From: an uncultured Pelagibacteraceae bacterium
GTDB lineage: Bacteria > Pseudomonadota > Alphaproteobacteria > Pelagibacterales > Pelagibacteraceae
Direction of reading: 5' to 3'
NCBI GenBank assembly: GCA_902609685.1
Contig: CACLSR010000005.1
Location: 1-64,000, forward strand
DNA length: 64,000 nucleotides
The position numbers were made by a program, and so were the translations under genes. Positions 45,730 through 53,882 of this stretch are shown piece after piece. The notes beneath the pieces were generated by a model, which saw nothing but the letters and a program-made list of their open reading frames with translations, ran no database searches and was not told the DNA's origin. Position 1 is the first letter of the stretch; each line of letters begins with the position of its first letter.

Positions 45730-46198
45730 ATTTAGTAAAAATTTTTGCTAGCGTTATAATAAATAATATACTTATTACAATATTAATAGCAGTTAGTGAT
45801 AATCCTAAAATCCTAAATGTCACATCTTTACAGCTTATAGTCTTTTCACTTAGTTGATTTAGCAATTCCTCTTTACTTACATTTTCAGAAAAGTTTTTTA
45901 CACCACAAACAGTTGATTCTTGAAAAATGCCTTGTTCTATGCCGAAATGATACAATGAAATAAAAAAAGAAAAAATAAAAGTTAGTATTAAAAGTAAAAT
46001 AAAGAAATTTTCATTTTTCTTTATAATAAACATTAGAGATATCAAAATTATACTTAACCCATAAGGAATTCTCTCTATCAAACATAAATTACATGGTTGG
46101 TGGCCCAGAACATGCTCTATAAAATAAGCAGAAATTAAAGCTATTAGACTAAATAGAAAAATTATTCTCAAGTAAATTTCAGTTTTAAGATTAAACAT
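45716..46198 (-). CDS. dsbB: Disulfide bond formation protein DsbB
   Basis: Inner-membrane oxidase that passes electrons from DsbA to ubiquinone. The 160-residue protein has four membrane helices, the first periplasmic CxxC in GHQPCNLCLIERIPYG (near residue 35), and a second Cys pair in the next loop (STVCGVKNF and TISCKDVTF). It overlaps the DedA-like gene by 8 bp and coq7 by 14 bp. No dsbA is visible in the window. Confidence 0.92.
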   Translation of the reverse strand: MFNLKTEIYLRIIFLFSLIALISAYFIEHVLGHQPCNLCLIERIPYGLSIILISLMFIIKKNENFFILLLILTFIFSFFISLYHFGIEQGIFQESTVCGVKNFSENVSKEELLNQLSEKTISCKDVTFRILGLSLTAINIVISILFIITLAKIFTKYEKN

Positions 46199-46796
46199 GA
46201 GATTTAAAAATCAGATAAATTATTAAGCTAATAATAACAATTAATATTCCAATTATTGTAAACCATTTTGACCCATGCTTATCCATATATTCATTAAATA
46301 AATCACCGAACTTATAAGAAAGGTATGATACGATGAAAAATCTTAATCCTCGGGAAATTAAACTTATCAAAACAAATATTAAAAAGTTGAATCCTATTAG
46401 GCCGCTTGCAATTGTAAAAACTTTATATGGAAGAGGAGTAAAACCAGCTAAAAAAAGTACTCCTAACCAAGCATAAAAACCATCACTATTAACTAAGTTT
46501 TCTTTAATTTTTGATAACTTATCCTCATAACCATAAAAACTCATAATGTGTGCTCCAAATTCAAAAAAGAACGCACCAATTAAGTAACCAAGCATACCAC
46601 CTAAAACTGAAAAAATTGTAGTTATAAGAAATATTTTAATAAAATCATTTTTTTTTGATATTACCATTGGAATAACCATTACATCTGGCGGAATAGGAAA
46701 AAATGAACTTTCAACAAAAGAGACTATTGCCAAATAATATTTAGAACTTTTGTGAGCTGCTAAATCTAAACATTTTTTGTAAAGACTTTTAAACAT
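46191..46796 (-). CDS. YqaA/DedA-family inner-membrane protein
   Basis: A 201-residue protein with about five hydrophobic segments. The start AIVSFVESSFFPIPPDVMVI (near residues 23-42) and GYLIGAFFFEFGAHI are typical of the VTT/SNARE-associated (YqaA) branch of the DedA superfamily, whose members influence membrane potential or flip lipid carriers. It heads a leftward trio with dsbB and coq7 and is divergent from tRNA-Leu. Exact function unknown. Confidence 0.85.
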   Translation of the reverse strand: MFKSLYKKCLDLAAHKSSKYYLAIVSFVESSFFPIPPDVMVIPMVISKKNDFIKIFLITTIFSVLGGMLGYLIGAFFFEFGAHIMSFYGYEDKLSKIKENLVNSDGFYAWLGVLFLAGFTPLPYKVFTIASGLIGFNFLIFVLISLISRGLRFFIVSYLSYKFGDLFNEYMDKHGSKWFTIIGILIVIISLIIYLIFKSHV

Positions 46797-46854
46797 TTTT
46801 TGGTTTTAATATAATTTTAGTTCTTATACTATTTAATAAATTATTAAATAACTA

Positions 46855-46940
46855 GGGCGAATGGCGGAACTGGTAGACGCGCACGACTCAAAATCGTGTT
46901 TCGCAAGAAGTGAGAGTTCGATTCTCTCTTCGCCCACCAA
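46855..46940 (+). tRNA. tRNA-Leu(CAA)
   Basis: An 86-nt class II tRNA. The acceptor stem GGGCGAA pairs with TTCGCCC; the anticodon arm is CACGA-CTCAAAA-TCGTG, giving anticodon CAA for UUG; the long variable arm lies between positions 46900 and 46915; the T arm has GAGAG-TTCGATT-CTCTC. The 3' CCA is encoded. The acyl-CoA synthetase ATG follows after just three bases. Confidence 0.95.
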
Positions 46941-46943
46941 ATT

Positions 46944-48641
46944 ATGGAATTAAGTAAAATTAAAAGTTTAGTAGAACTTTTTTTCACGAAGTATAAGGAG
47001 TTAAACTCTACTTCTAATAAACCATTTTTAAAGTGGTTAAAGGATAATAAGAAAGATTTTCTTACTTGGAAACAAGTTGAAAGAAATATTCAAATTTTAT
47101 CTGAATATTTAAGAAAAAATTTATCTAAAGGAGATAGGTGCATTTTATTATCTGAAAATCGACCTGAATGGCTTATTTCTGATATAGCCATAATGAACGC
47201 TGGTGGGGTAACAGTTCCTTTATTTACAACTTACTCTGACAAAGATTATGAATATATCATTAATGATTGTAATCCAAAAATTTGTATTGTCTCAAATTAT
47301 ACTCAATTAAAAAAAATAGATAAATTCATTTCAGATAAAATAAAAGTTTTATCTATAGAAAATATAGATAAACAAATTGATAGTATAGAAAATATCTTTG
47401 AAAGATTTTCTAAAGAAAAAATTTTAGATCATTTAAGCTTTAACAAAAATATTGAAAGAAAAGATCTAGCTTGTATCATTTACACATCAGGAACAACTGG
47501 TAATCCTAAAGGTGTAATGCTGAGTCATGGGGGTATTTTATCTAATTGTGAGGGTGCACAAGAAATTTTGAATTCGCTTGTTAAAGATAGTGAACCTGTT
47601 TTTTTGACTTGGCTACCTTTATCTCACTCATATGAACATGCTGTTCAATTTGTACAAATCACATTAGGAGCAAAAATTTATTATGCTGAAAGTTTAGAAA
47701 AATTATTATCTAATATGTCAGTTGCTAAACCAACTATAATGACTGCTGTGCCAAGATTTTATCAAAATTTGTATAGCAAGATTTCGATTAATTTTTCAAA
47801 ACAAACAGGTCTCAAGAAAAAATTAATATCTTCGACGATTTTGCTCGGAATAAAAAAACTAAATAATGAGAATATGAGCTTCAGAGAAAAAATACTAAAT
47901 TATTTATGTGAAAAATTAGTAAGACAAAAAATCAAAAATCAGTTTGGGGGAAATTTAAAGGCTTTTGTTTCTGGTGGGGGAGCGTTAGATCAAAAAATTG
48001 GTGAATTTTTGAATTCTATCGGATTGCCAACTTTACAAGGTTATGGCCTAACAGAAGCATCCCCAGTAGTAAGTTGCAATATACCTGAAAAAATCAAGAT
48101 TGATACAGTTGGACCTCCTTTTAAAACTAATGAGGTGAAGATTGCACAGGATGGTGAAATTCTGGTCAAAGGCGAAAATGTAATGCTTGGTTACTGGAAC
48201 ATGAAAAAAGAAACAGACGATATACTTAAAAATGGTTGGTTACACACAGGAGATATAGGTGAAATTACAAAAGAGGGAAATTTGAAAATTACTGACAGAA
48301 AAAAAGAAATTATTGTAAATTCTGGTGGTGATAACATTTCACCCTCGAAAATTGAAAATTTATTGTGTCTTGACGACAAAATTAAACAAAGTTTTGTTTA
48401 TGGAGACAAAAAAACTTATTTAGTTGCTTTAATTGTAAGTGATAGTGAAAAAAATAAAAAAGAAATTGAATTATATATAGATGATCTAAATAAAAACTTA
48501 TCTCTTGTTGAAAGAGTAAAAAAAATAAAATTAATTAATGAAGAATTTACAATTGAAAATGGAATGTTAACACCAACTTTAAAACTAAAAAGAAAAAAAA
48601 TTTTAGAAAAATATAAAGAAGATTTAGAAAAACTTTATTAA
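46944..48641 (+). CDS. Long-chain acyl-CoA synthetase (AMP-binding family)
   Basis: Activates fatty acids to acyl-CoA through an acyl-adenylate. The 565-residue protein has the P-loop IIYTSGTTGNPKGVMLSHGG (near residue 178), WLPLSHSYEHAVQF, LQGYGLTEASPVVSCN (near 365), GWLHTGDIGEI and the C-terminal hinge ITDRKKEIIVNSGGDNISP. It is shorter than E. coli FadD-like or plant forms but complete. The ATG lies three bases after the tRNA-Leu CCA, with no other Met until about residue 83, so the mRNA 5' end is probably made by tRNA processing. Confidence 0.92.
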   Translation: MELSKIKSLVELFFTKYKELNSTSNKPFLKWLKDNKKDFLTWKQVERNIQILSEYLRKNLSKGDRCILLSENRPEWLISDIAIMNAGGVTVPLFTTYSDKDYEYIINDCNPKICIVSNYTQLKKIDKFISDKIKVLSIENIDKQIDSIENIFERFSKEKILDHLSFNKNIERKDLACIIYTSGTTGNPKGVMLSHGGILSNCEGAQEILNSLVKDSEPVFLTWLPLSHSYEHAVQFVQITLGAKIYYAESLEKLLSNMSVAKPTIMTAVPRFYQNLYSKISINFSKQTGLKKKLISSTILLGIKKLNNENMSFREKILNYLCEKLVRQKIKNQFGGNLKAFVSGGGALDQKIGEFLNSIGLPTLQGYGLTEASPVVSCNIPEKIKIDTVGPPFKTNEVKIAQDGEILVKGENVMLGYWNMKKETDDILKNGWLHTGDIGEITKEGNLKITDRKKEIIVNSGGDNISPSKIENLLCLDDKIKQSFVYGDKKTYLVALIVSDSEKNKKEIELYIDDLNKNLSLVERVKKIKLINEEFTIENGMLTPTLKLKRKKILEKYKEDLEKLY

Positions 48642-48843
48642 TTTTTTACAAAATATTTGATTATTAAGCGCATAAACACTAACTTTTTTACAATTTAAAT
48701 TTTTTTTTAAAAAAAATTTTTATTTTAATTTTATCTTTAAAATTTTCTTTAAAATTTAAGATTTGACATAAGGCACATAAAAAAATAAAAATAGATTAAT
48801 AGCGAATCAATTGATTCGTTTAACTTAAAAAAGGGAGCTAAAG
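48642..48843 (+). promoter_or_regulatory. Intergenic region upstream of the 25-residue peptide gene
   Basis: About 200 bp. The left part is A+T-rich with a self-complementary T/A run near 48700-48720 that could end the acyl-CoA synthetase transcript. The right part has TTGACA (48763-48768) with a poor TAAAAA -10 about 17 bp on, a 16-bp palindrome, and a strong GGGAG ribosome site at 48833-48837. Confidence 0.5.
48803..48818. promoter_or_regulatory. Perfect 16-bp palindrome, possible operator
   Basis: CGAATCAATTGATTCG is a perfect inverted repeat between the presumed promoter and the start codon of the 25-residue peptide gene, about where transcription should start. It could be an operator for a dimeric regulator or a short 5' hairpin (6-bp stem with an AATT loop). 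Confidence 0.55.
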
Positions 48844-48921
48844 ATGCCTAAGAGAAGAAAAAAAGCAAAGAAGGCTAAGAAAAAAGCTAAGAAAAAAGCT
48901 AAAAAAAGAAGAAGAAGATAA
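48844..48921 (+). CDS. Tiny Lys/Arg/Ala-rich basic peptide (25 aa)
   Basis: Too short for the ORF track. It reads MPKRRKKAKKAKKKAKKKAK followed by KRRRR and a TAA stop: 20 of 25 residues are Lys or Arg, with alanines spaced every three or four residues. A strong SD (GGGAG, seven bases before the ATG), a promoter-like TTGACA with a palindrome upstream, and a strong terminator just downstream make a complete gene. The composition resembles histone H1 or HU tails, so nucleic-acid binding is likely. I do not recognise a named family. The convergent carD gene also encodes a lysine-rich tail. Confidence 0.7.
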   Translation: MPKRRKKAKKAKKKAKKKAKKRRRR

Positions 48922-48940
48922 TTACTTAGTATTCTTTATT

Positions 48941-48986
48941 AAAAACGCTTCTCATAACGATTTACGTGTGAGAGGCGTTTTTTTTT
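48941..48986. terminator. Strong bidirectional terminator between the peptide gene and carD
   Basis: AAAACGCTTCTCA pairs with TGAGAGGCGTTTT (one G-T wobble) around a 14-base partly paired loop, followed by nine Ts on the plus strand and a shorter T-run on the minus strand. The T-run reaches into the carD stop codon at 48985. One of the clearest Rho-independent terminators in the window. Confidence 0.85.
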
Positions 48987-49857
48987 ATTCCTCTATATCT
49001 TCTTCATTTTCTGAAACAGCCTCTTCTTCAGGTAAATCTGATGAAGCTTGCTTTATTGGTGCTGCCTCTGGTTTAGGTTGAGTATTTAAGTTTCTTTTTA
49101 AAGCTTTATCTAATTTTTTTTGAGTATCCTCTAATGACAGATTTAGAATTATTTGAAATTCTGAAAGGATTCTTTCATATGCTTTTTCAAACAATTGTCT
49201 TTCACTATAAGATTGGTCAACCATTAAATCATCCCCCTTATTAAGGTCTCTTACTACTTCAGCTAACTCATAAATCTTACCTGATGAAATCTTTGCTTCA
49301 TATTCCTGTGCTCTCCTACTCCACATAGATCTTTTTATTTTAGGCTTACTTTTTAATATTGAGATGCATTTATTTACCTGATTAATAGTAGCTAATGGTC
49401 TTAAGTGTAATTGTTTATTAACAGGCACCATTCCATTTGCTTTATCTTTTTCAAATTTTATAACGTAAGTTTCAACGTCTATTCCTCCAATATTTATTTT
49501 TTTGAATTCAGTAATTTGCCCAACACCATGTTTTGGGTATACGACGTAATCTTTGATTTTATATTCTCTTTTTTCTGTTTCTTGTTTTTTTACTTTTTTA
49601 ATTTCTGGTTTAGCCTCATTATTTTTTGTAATTCTTAAACCATCACTTTTCTGTTCTGTAGTTTTGACTTCAGATTTTATAGATTTTTTTAAATGTATTT
49701 TTTTAGTCTTAATTAATTTTTTTGGTAATTTATTTATCTTCTTTTTTACTTTTTTTAATTTAACAATCTTTTTGGTTTTTGCCTTTTTTTTTGATTTAGT
49801 AGCTTTATTTTTTTTAAAGGTTTTCTTTAAAATACTTTTCAAACTTATTTTGCTCAT
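48985..49857 (-). CDS. CarD-family RNA-polymerase-binding regulator with lysine-rich N-terminal tail
   Basis: CarD proteins bind the RNA polymerase beta subunit and stabilise open promoters. The CarD domain is at about residues 100-260 of 290: [37 protein letters not shown] and [20 protein letters not shown]. Ahead of it are about 95 residues that are mostly Lys, with no other Met, and the C-terminus is acidic ([16 protein letters not shown]). Typical CarD is about 160-190 aa, so the tail is an addition. The start lies 44 bp inside fdxA. The fdxA-carD pairing is common in alphaproteobacteria. Confidence 0.88.
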   Translation of the reverse strand: MSKISLKSILKKTFKKNKATKSKKKAKTKKIVKLKKVKKKINKLPKKLIKTKKIHLKKSIKSEVKTTEQKSDGLRITKNNEAKPEIKKVKKQETEKREYKIKDYVVYPKHGVGQITEFKKINIGGIDVETYVIKFEKDKANGMVPVNKQLHLRPLATINQVNKCISILKSKPKIKRSMWSRRAQEYEAKISSGKIYELAEVVRDLNKGDDLMVDQSYSERQLFEKAYERILSEFQIILNLSLEDTQKKLDKALKRNLNTQPKPEAAPIKQASSDLPEEEAVSENEEDIEE

Positions 49858-50140
49858 CTTTATATTTTTCGTGATCCGATGGAGGATCTTTCTTAACTGT
49901 TATATTTGGCCAGATTTCGGAATATTGTTTATTGATCTCAAGCCATTTATCAGACCCTGGCTCTGTATCAGCTTTTATTGCATCAACAGGACACTCAGGC
50001 TCACAAACGCCACAATCTATACACTCATCAGGTTTAATTACAAGCATATTTTTTCCCTCATAGAAACAATCTACAGGGCAAACTTCAACACAATCCATTA
50101 ACTTACATTTAATGCATTTGTCATTAACTATATATGTCAT
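49814..50140 (-). CDS. fdxA: Ferredoxin FdxA (7Fe type)
   Basis: A 108-residue electron carrier. The first 60 residues hold two cluster motifs: [21 protein letters not shown] (spacing as in 3Fe-4S/4Fe-4S ferredoxins) and [16 protein letters not shown]. The C-terminal extension ([19 protein letters not shown]) is the usual FdxA tail. Coupled to the TerB-like gene by a one-base TAATG overlap and to carD by a 44-bp overlap. Redox partner unknown. Confidence 0.94.
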   Translation of the reverse strand: MTYIVNDKCIKCKLMDCVEVCPVDCFYEGKNMLVIKPDECIDCGVCEPECPVDAIKADTEPGSDKWLEINKQYSEIWPNITVKKDPPSDHEKYKDEQNKFEKYFKENL

Positions 50141-50553
50141 TATTGATTTTCTTTTTTAATTTTTTCTTTGATATCTCCCATGATCTTATTGTCAATATAC
50201 AATAAGCCTGCAAGTCGTCTCATCAAATTAGTTTCAAACATATCTGCCTCTTTATTTGAGTAAATTATTCTCCAAAGGGTTTCTATAATTTCAATTTTTT
50301 TTTTATCATCCATATTTTTAACTTCCCTTGTAAAATCCAAAATTTGGTTAGAGTTTTCCTCTATTTCTTTACCTTCTTTTAAAATATTGTCTAAATTATC
50401 TTGGTCTGCACCTATTTTCAAAAGTGCCTTACTTATTATAACCTCTTCTTCTTTTGAGAAGTTCTCATCAATTTTTGCAGCATGAATCAATAATGCCGCA
50501 ACTCTTGCTAAATCACTAGTTTTAGTATCTCCTTTTTTTTCTTTAAAAAACAT
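50140..50553 (-). CDS. TerB-like protein
   Basis: A 137-residue, all-helical, charged cytoplasmic protein. [27 protein letters not shown] (residues 14-40) and the repeat-like second half ([21 protein letters not shown]) match the TerB/DUF533-like fold, where acidic residues in the helix turns may bind metal. It sits between the helicase and fdxA, and no other tellurite-resistance genes are present. Function unknown. Confidence 0.72.
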   Translation of the reverse strand: MFFKEKKGDTKTSDLARVAALLIHAAKIDENFSKEEEVIISKALLKIGADQDNLDNILKEGKEIEENSNQILDFTREVKNMDDKKKIEIIETLWRIIYSNKEADMFETNLMRRLAGLLYIDNKIMGDIKEKIKKENQ

Positions 50554-50556
50554 TAC

Positions 50557-53034
50557 TTACTGGTTTAAATTTAAATTTTTTAACACTTTAAAAGGACTTT
50601 CTTTAATGAATTTTTTATTTACTTTTTTTGAACTTTTTCTTGGATTGTATTTAAAAAATATATCATTATTTTTTTCAAAAACTTTATAACCCATAATTTT
50701 TAAAAGCTTTTTAAATTTGTCCTTATTACATCCAAGTAAATTCAACATTTCAGGAATTAACTTAATTTCATTCTTTTCTGTGTTTGAATTAATAATTTGA
50801 ACAAATAATCTTTCTAAAATATCAATCCTTACGTAAAAATTGTCAAATTTCTCAAATCCACAAAGTAACATAAAATTTCTGTTTTTAATTTTGTCGTTTT
50901 CTAAAAAATTTAAACCAAACACAGGAGGTTTTAAATTAAAATATTTTTGATGATAATTTTTCCAAAGTAAAGTTCTTAAGGACACAGCCTCTGGTTTGAT
51001 TAATTTGTGTAAAAATACATGATATCTTCCAAATTTTACTCCTTGATCTCTCAAAAATTTCCTCTCATTTTGTCCTAATATTTTTAGATAATCTGAAACT
51101 TGATTTCTTTGAAGGACTCCATTGTTTTCATACAATTGATATGCAAGAGCTTTAATTGATGAATTTTTTTCCTTAAGATTTCTCAAATCAATTAAACTGC
51201 TCAAAACATTTTGTATTTTATTTTTTAGCCATTTAACTAAATAATTATTTAATTTTTTTAATTGATCTGTTTCCAGAATATCATCAACCATAAGAACAAT
51301 ATTTGGATTTAAATAATCTCTACCTGGTTGCAATTTTGCTATTGGAGATTTTCTCCAATAAATTTTAAAATCTTCGTTTAGTTCTATTAAACCTGTCTCG
51401 ATTATTGTATATATTCTTTTTTGAAGTTCTGGACCAACTGTCTGTCTTGCTGCTTTTTTGAGCGATTTGATATCTGTTTCTAAAGCACCCTTTTTTAAAT
51501 CTAGTTCTAATTTAAGTCCATTTATCTTTCCAATAAATTGATCATCAATCATTACTTCGTTATTTTCTAAAATTTTAGTATCAAATTCCATATCTTGCTT
51601 TAAGCCTCTTGCTAGGACACTTGCTCTTTTGTCAATAAAAGTTTTTGTAAGCTCCTCATGTAATCTATCTGATAACTTATCCTCTAAGTGTTTTGTTTTT
51701 TCTATCCAATAGTTTTGATTTTCTATCCAATTATTTTTATTTGAAACATATGACCAAGTTCTTACATTTGCAATTCTATTTGATAAAGAATCTACATTTC
51801 CATCTAATTTATCAAGTTTGACGAGCTGAAGTCGCATATAATTATCTGTAATTTTACCCTTTTCACTTGTTAAATATTTGAAAACATTTTCAATCACTTC
51901 ATAGTGATTGCCATAGGTTTTTTTAACAAAATCTGGTATTTGGCAACATTCCCATAAAAGACTTAATTTATCTTTATCAAATTTAATATTTTCTAAATTT
52001 TTATCTCTTAAAAAAAATTTTAAGGCTTTTTCATCTTCGCACTCATGTATTTTTCTTAACCATCTTCTACTAGGCTTCTCCTCTAAAGACTTTAATAATT
52101 TAAAAGGACTCTCAAAGTTTAAATTTGAATTTCTCCAAAATAAAGATTGGATTTCCTCAAATTTATGATTTTCCAATAAATCTACTTCATCAGCATTTAT
52201 TTCTTTACATTCTCCTGTTATACCAAAATTTCCATTGTTCAAATATCTTCCTGCTCTACCAGCTATTTGGCCAATTTCTGCTAAATTTAGCTTTCTTAAT
52301 TTTTTTCCATCAAATTTTTTTAAATTGGAAAAATAAACGTGATCAAGATCCATATTAATTCCCATACCAATAGCATCAGTTGCTACTAGAAAATCAACAT
52401 CTCCAGATTGATACAGCTCTACTTGTGCATTCCTTGTCTTTGGGCTTAGAGATCCCATAACAATAGAAGCTCCTCCTTTTTGTCTTCTTATAAGTTCAGC
52501 GATGGCGTAAACTTCCTCTGCAGAAAATGCTATAATTGCAGTTTTTCTTTGAATTCTTGAAATTTTTTTATGACCAACATAAGAAAGTTTTGAAAGTCTA
52601 GTTCGATTTATAAATTCGATGTCATCATCAAGATTAGAAATAATTGGTCTCATGGTATTTGATCCCATTAACATTGTTAATTTTATTCCTCTTAAGTTCA
52701 ATAATCTGTCTGTAAAAATATGACCTCGCTCATGGTCTGCGCACATTTGAATTTCATCCACACCTACAAAATCTAATTCTTTATCAATAGGCATAGATTC
52801 AACAGTACACAGATAATACTTTGCATTTGTAGGAATTATTTTTTCTTCACCAGTAATTAATGCAACTTTATCTAAACTTACCTTTTTAATTACCTTGTCG
52901 TAAACTTCTCTAGCTAACAATCTCAAAGGAAAACCTATCATTCCAGTGTCAAACGACAGCATAGTCTCAATAGCAAGATGAGTTTTACCTGTATTTGTTG
53001 GGCCAAGGACAGCTGTAATTTTATTTTTTGTCAT
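50557..53034 (-). CDS. SUV3-like superfamily 2 helicase
   Basis: An 825-residue ATP-dependent RNA/DNA helicase. Motif I GPTNTGKTHLAIETMLSFD (residues 11-29), motif II GVDEIQMCADHERG, IVMGSLSPKTRNAQVELYQSGDVDFLVATDAIGMGINMDL-type motifs V/VI (VATDAIGMGINMDLD, IGQIAGRAGRY). These match the Suv3/MgpS group common in alphaproteobacteria, related to the mitochondrial degradosome helicase. The C-terminal 400 residues are specific to this group. It leads the helicase-TerB-fdxA-carD run. Substrate not determinable here. Confidence 0.88.
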   Translation of the reverse strand: MTKNKITAVLGPTNTGKTHLAIETMLSFDTGMIGFPLRLLAREVYDKVIKKVSLDKVALITGEEKIIPTNAKYYLCTVESMPIDKELDFVGVDEIQMCADHERGHIFTDRLLNLRGIKLTMLMGSNTMRPIISNLDDDIEFINRTRLSKLSYVGHKKISRIQRKTAIIAFSAEEVYAIAELIRRQKGGASIVMGSLSPKTRNAQVELYQSGDVDFLVATDAIGMGINMDLDHVYFSNLKKFDGKKLRKLNLAEIGQIAGRAGRYLNNGNFGITGECKEINADEVDLLENHKFEEIQSLFWRNSNLNFESPFKLLKSLEEKPSRRWLRKIHECEDEKALKFFLRDKNLENIKFDKDKLSLLWECCQIPDFVKKTYGNHYEVIENVFKYLTSEKGKITDNYMRLQLVKLDKLDGNVDSLSNRIANVRTWSYVSNKNNWIENQNYWIEKTKHLEDKLSDRLHEELTKTFIDKRASVLARGLKQDMEFDTKILENNEVMIDDQFIGKINGLKLELDLKKGALETDIKSLKKAARQTVGPELQKRIYTIIETGLIELNEDFKIYWRKSPIAKLQPGRDYLNPNIVLMVDDILETDQLKKLNNYLVKWLKNKIQNVLSSLIDLRNLKEKNSSIKALAYQLYENNGVLQRNQVSDYLKILGQNERKFLRDQGVKFGRYHVFLHKLIKPEAVSLRTLLWKNYHQKYFNLKPPVFGLNFLENDKIKNRNFMLLCGFEKFDNFYVRIDILERLFVQIINSNTEKNEIKLIPEMLNLLGCNKDKFKKLLKIMGYKVFEKNNDIFFKYNPRKSSKKVNKKFIKESPFKVLKNLNLNQ

Positions 53035-53203
53035 TTCTATCTTTGGTATATCTTAATTTTTATCTACAAGATCTAGTTGTTGTTAAAGAACAAAAATAGA
53101 CTAAAACATGACCGAATCGATGGATAAAAAGTTCTCATTTTTTTTTAAATAATAATTTAACTTAACATAATTAAATTAATTATAAAGATTATGCGCTGAA
53201 TGC

Positions 53204-53614
53204 TTAGTCAGTTGTTTTGATTTTTAAAATTTTCCAAATTCCTGATGCTGACGTAATTATCTTGCCATTACAATTTAACTCACAAAATAAAAATACAAGA
53301 GTTTTTGTTTTTTTTAATATTTTAACTTTCCCGTAGATTTCATCATTAACTTTTGATGATCCAATAAACTTTATATCTAAAGAAATTGTCACGCAGGGTG
53401 CATTATCAGCTGATCTATGTGCTGCTGTGCCGGCACCAGCATCTATCAGCGCAGACAAATAACCCCCATGAGTAATTCCTGCAGCATTTAAATGATTATT
53501 ATTAATCGTTGATTTAAATTCGTATTCATTTTCAGAGATATTTCTAAATAAAAGGCCTCCGTTATGTTTCATAAAACCTGGTTTGAGACTGATTTGTTCA
53601 AATTGATTAGACAT
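53204..53614 (-). CDS. PaaI-type hotdog thioesterase
   Basis: A 136-residue single hotdog domain. NAAGITHGGYLSALIDAGAG (residues 44-63) and VTISLDIKFIGSSKVND are typical of the PaaI/YiiD group that hydrolyses acyl-CoA thioesters. The catalytic residues would lie in the THGG...DAG block. Upstream is a small membrane ORF and tRNA-Arg. The 169 bp between it and the helicase start hold no gene I can support. Substrate unknown. Confidence 0.85.
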   Translation of the reverse strand: MSNQFEQISLKPGFMKHNGGLLFRNISENEYEFKSTINNNHLNAAGITHGGYLSALIDAGAGTAAHRSADNAPCVTISLDIKFIGSSKVNDEIYGKVKILKKTKTLVFLFCELNCNGKIITSASGIWKILKIKTTD

Positions 53615-53620
53615 AATTTT

Positions 53621-53719
53621 TTATAATACAAAAGTTAAGATTAATATAATTACAAAAATAGAAACAAAAAAATATATTACTGACATTTGAAGAGATATTT
53701 TTTCTAACCATTTTAACAT
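53621..53719 (-). CDS. Possible small single-helix membrane protein (32 aa)
   Basis: Too short for the ORF track. It has a charged start (MLKWLEKISLQ) then one hydrophobic helix (VIYFFVSIFVIILILTFVL). An AGGA sequence lies seven bases before the ATG, and the ORF fits exactly between tRNA-Arg and the thioesterase. Small membrane proteins of this type are often real but the A+T-rich background also produces hydrophobic ORFs. No family recognised. Confidence 0.45.
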   Translation of the reverse strand: MLKWLEKISLQMSVIYFFVSIFVIILILTFVL

Positions 53720-53734
53720 AATTTTCCTTTTTTA

Positions 53735-53811
53735 TGGTGCGCCTGCTAGGAGTCGAACCCAGAACCTCCTGGTCCGTAGCCAAGCGCTCTATCCAATTGA
53801 GCTACAGGCGC
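53735..53811 (-). tRNA. tRNA-Arg(ACG)
   Basis: A 77-nt tRNA on the minus strand. Acceptor GCGCCTG pairs with CAGGCGC; D arm GCTCAATTGGATAGAGC; anticodon arm CTTGG-CTACGGA-CCAGG with anticodon ACG (read as ICG, for CGN codons); T arm with GGTTCGACTC. The 3' CCA is encoded. Confidence 0.95.
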
Positions 53812-53882
53812 ATTTATAAATATATTTGTTTATAGTATATCAATATTTAGTGTATTTTAATGATAAGATAAAATTAAAATTT

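Noticed and set aside
49411-50101. Plus-strand ORFs of 75 and 182 aa, very rich in Phe, Leu and Ile, resembling a membrane protein
   Set aside because: They are the complement of the lysine-rich CarD tail and fdxA; AAA/AAG codons read backwards give Phe and Leu.
53035-53203. Possible small RNA or short ORF between the helicase and the thioesterase
   Set aside because: Only ORFs of about 13-21 residues and A+T palindromes were found; no promoter-terminator pair or recognisable RNA structure.
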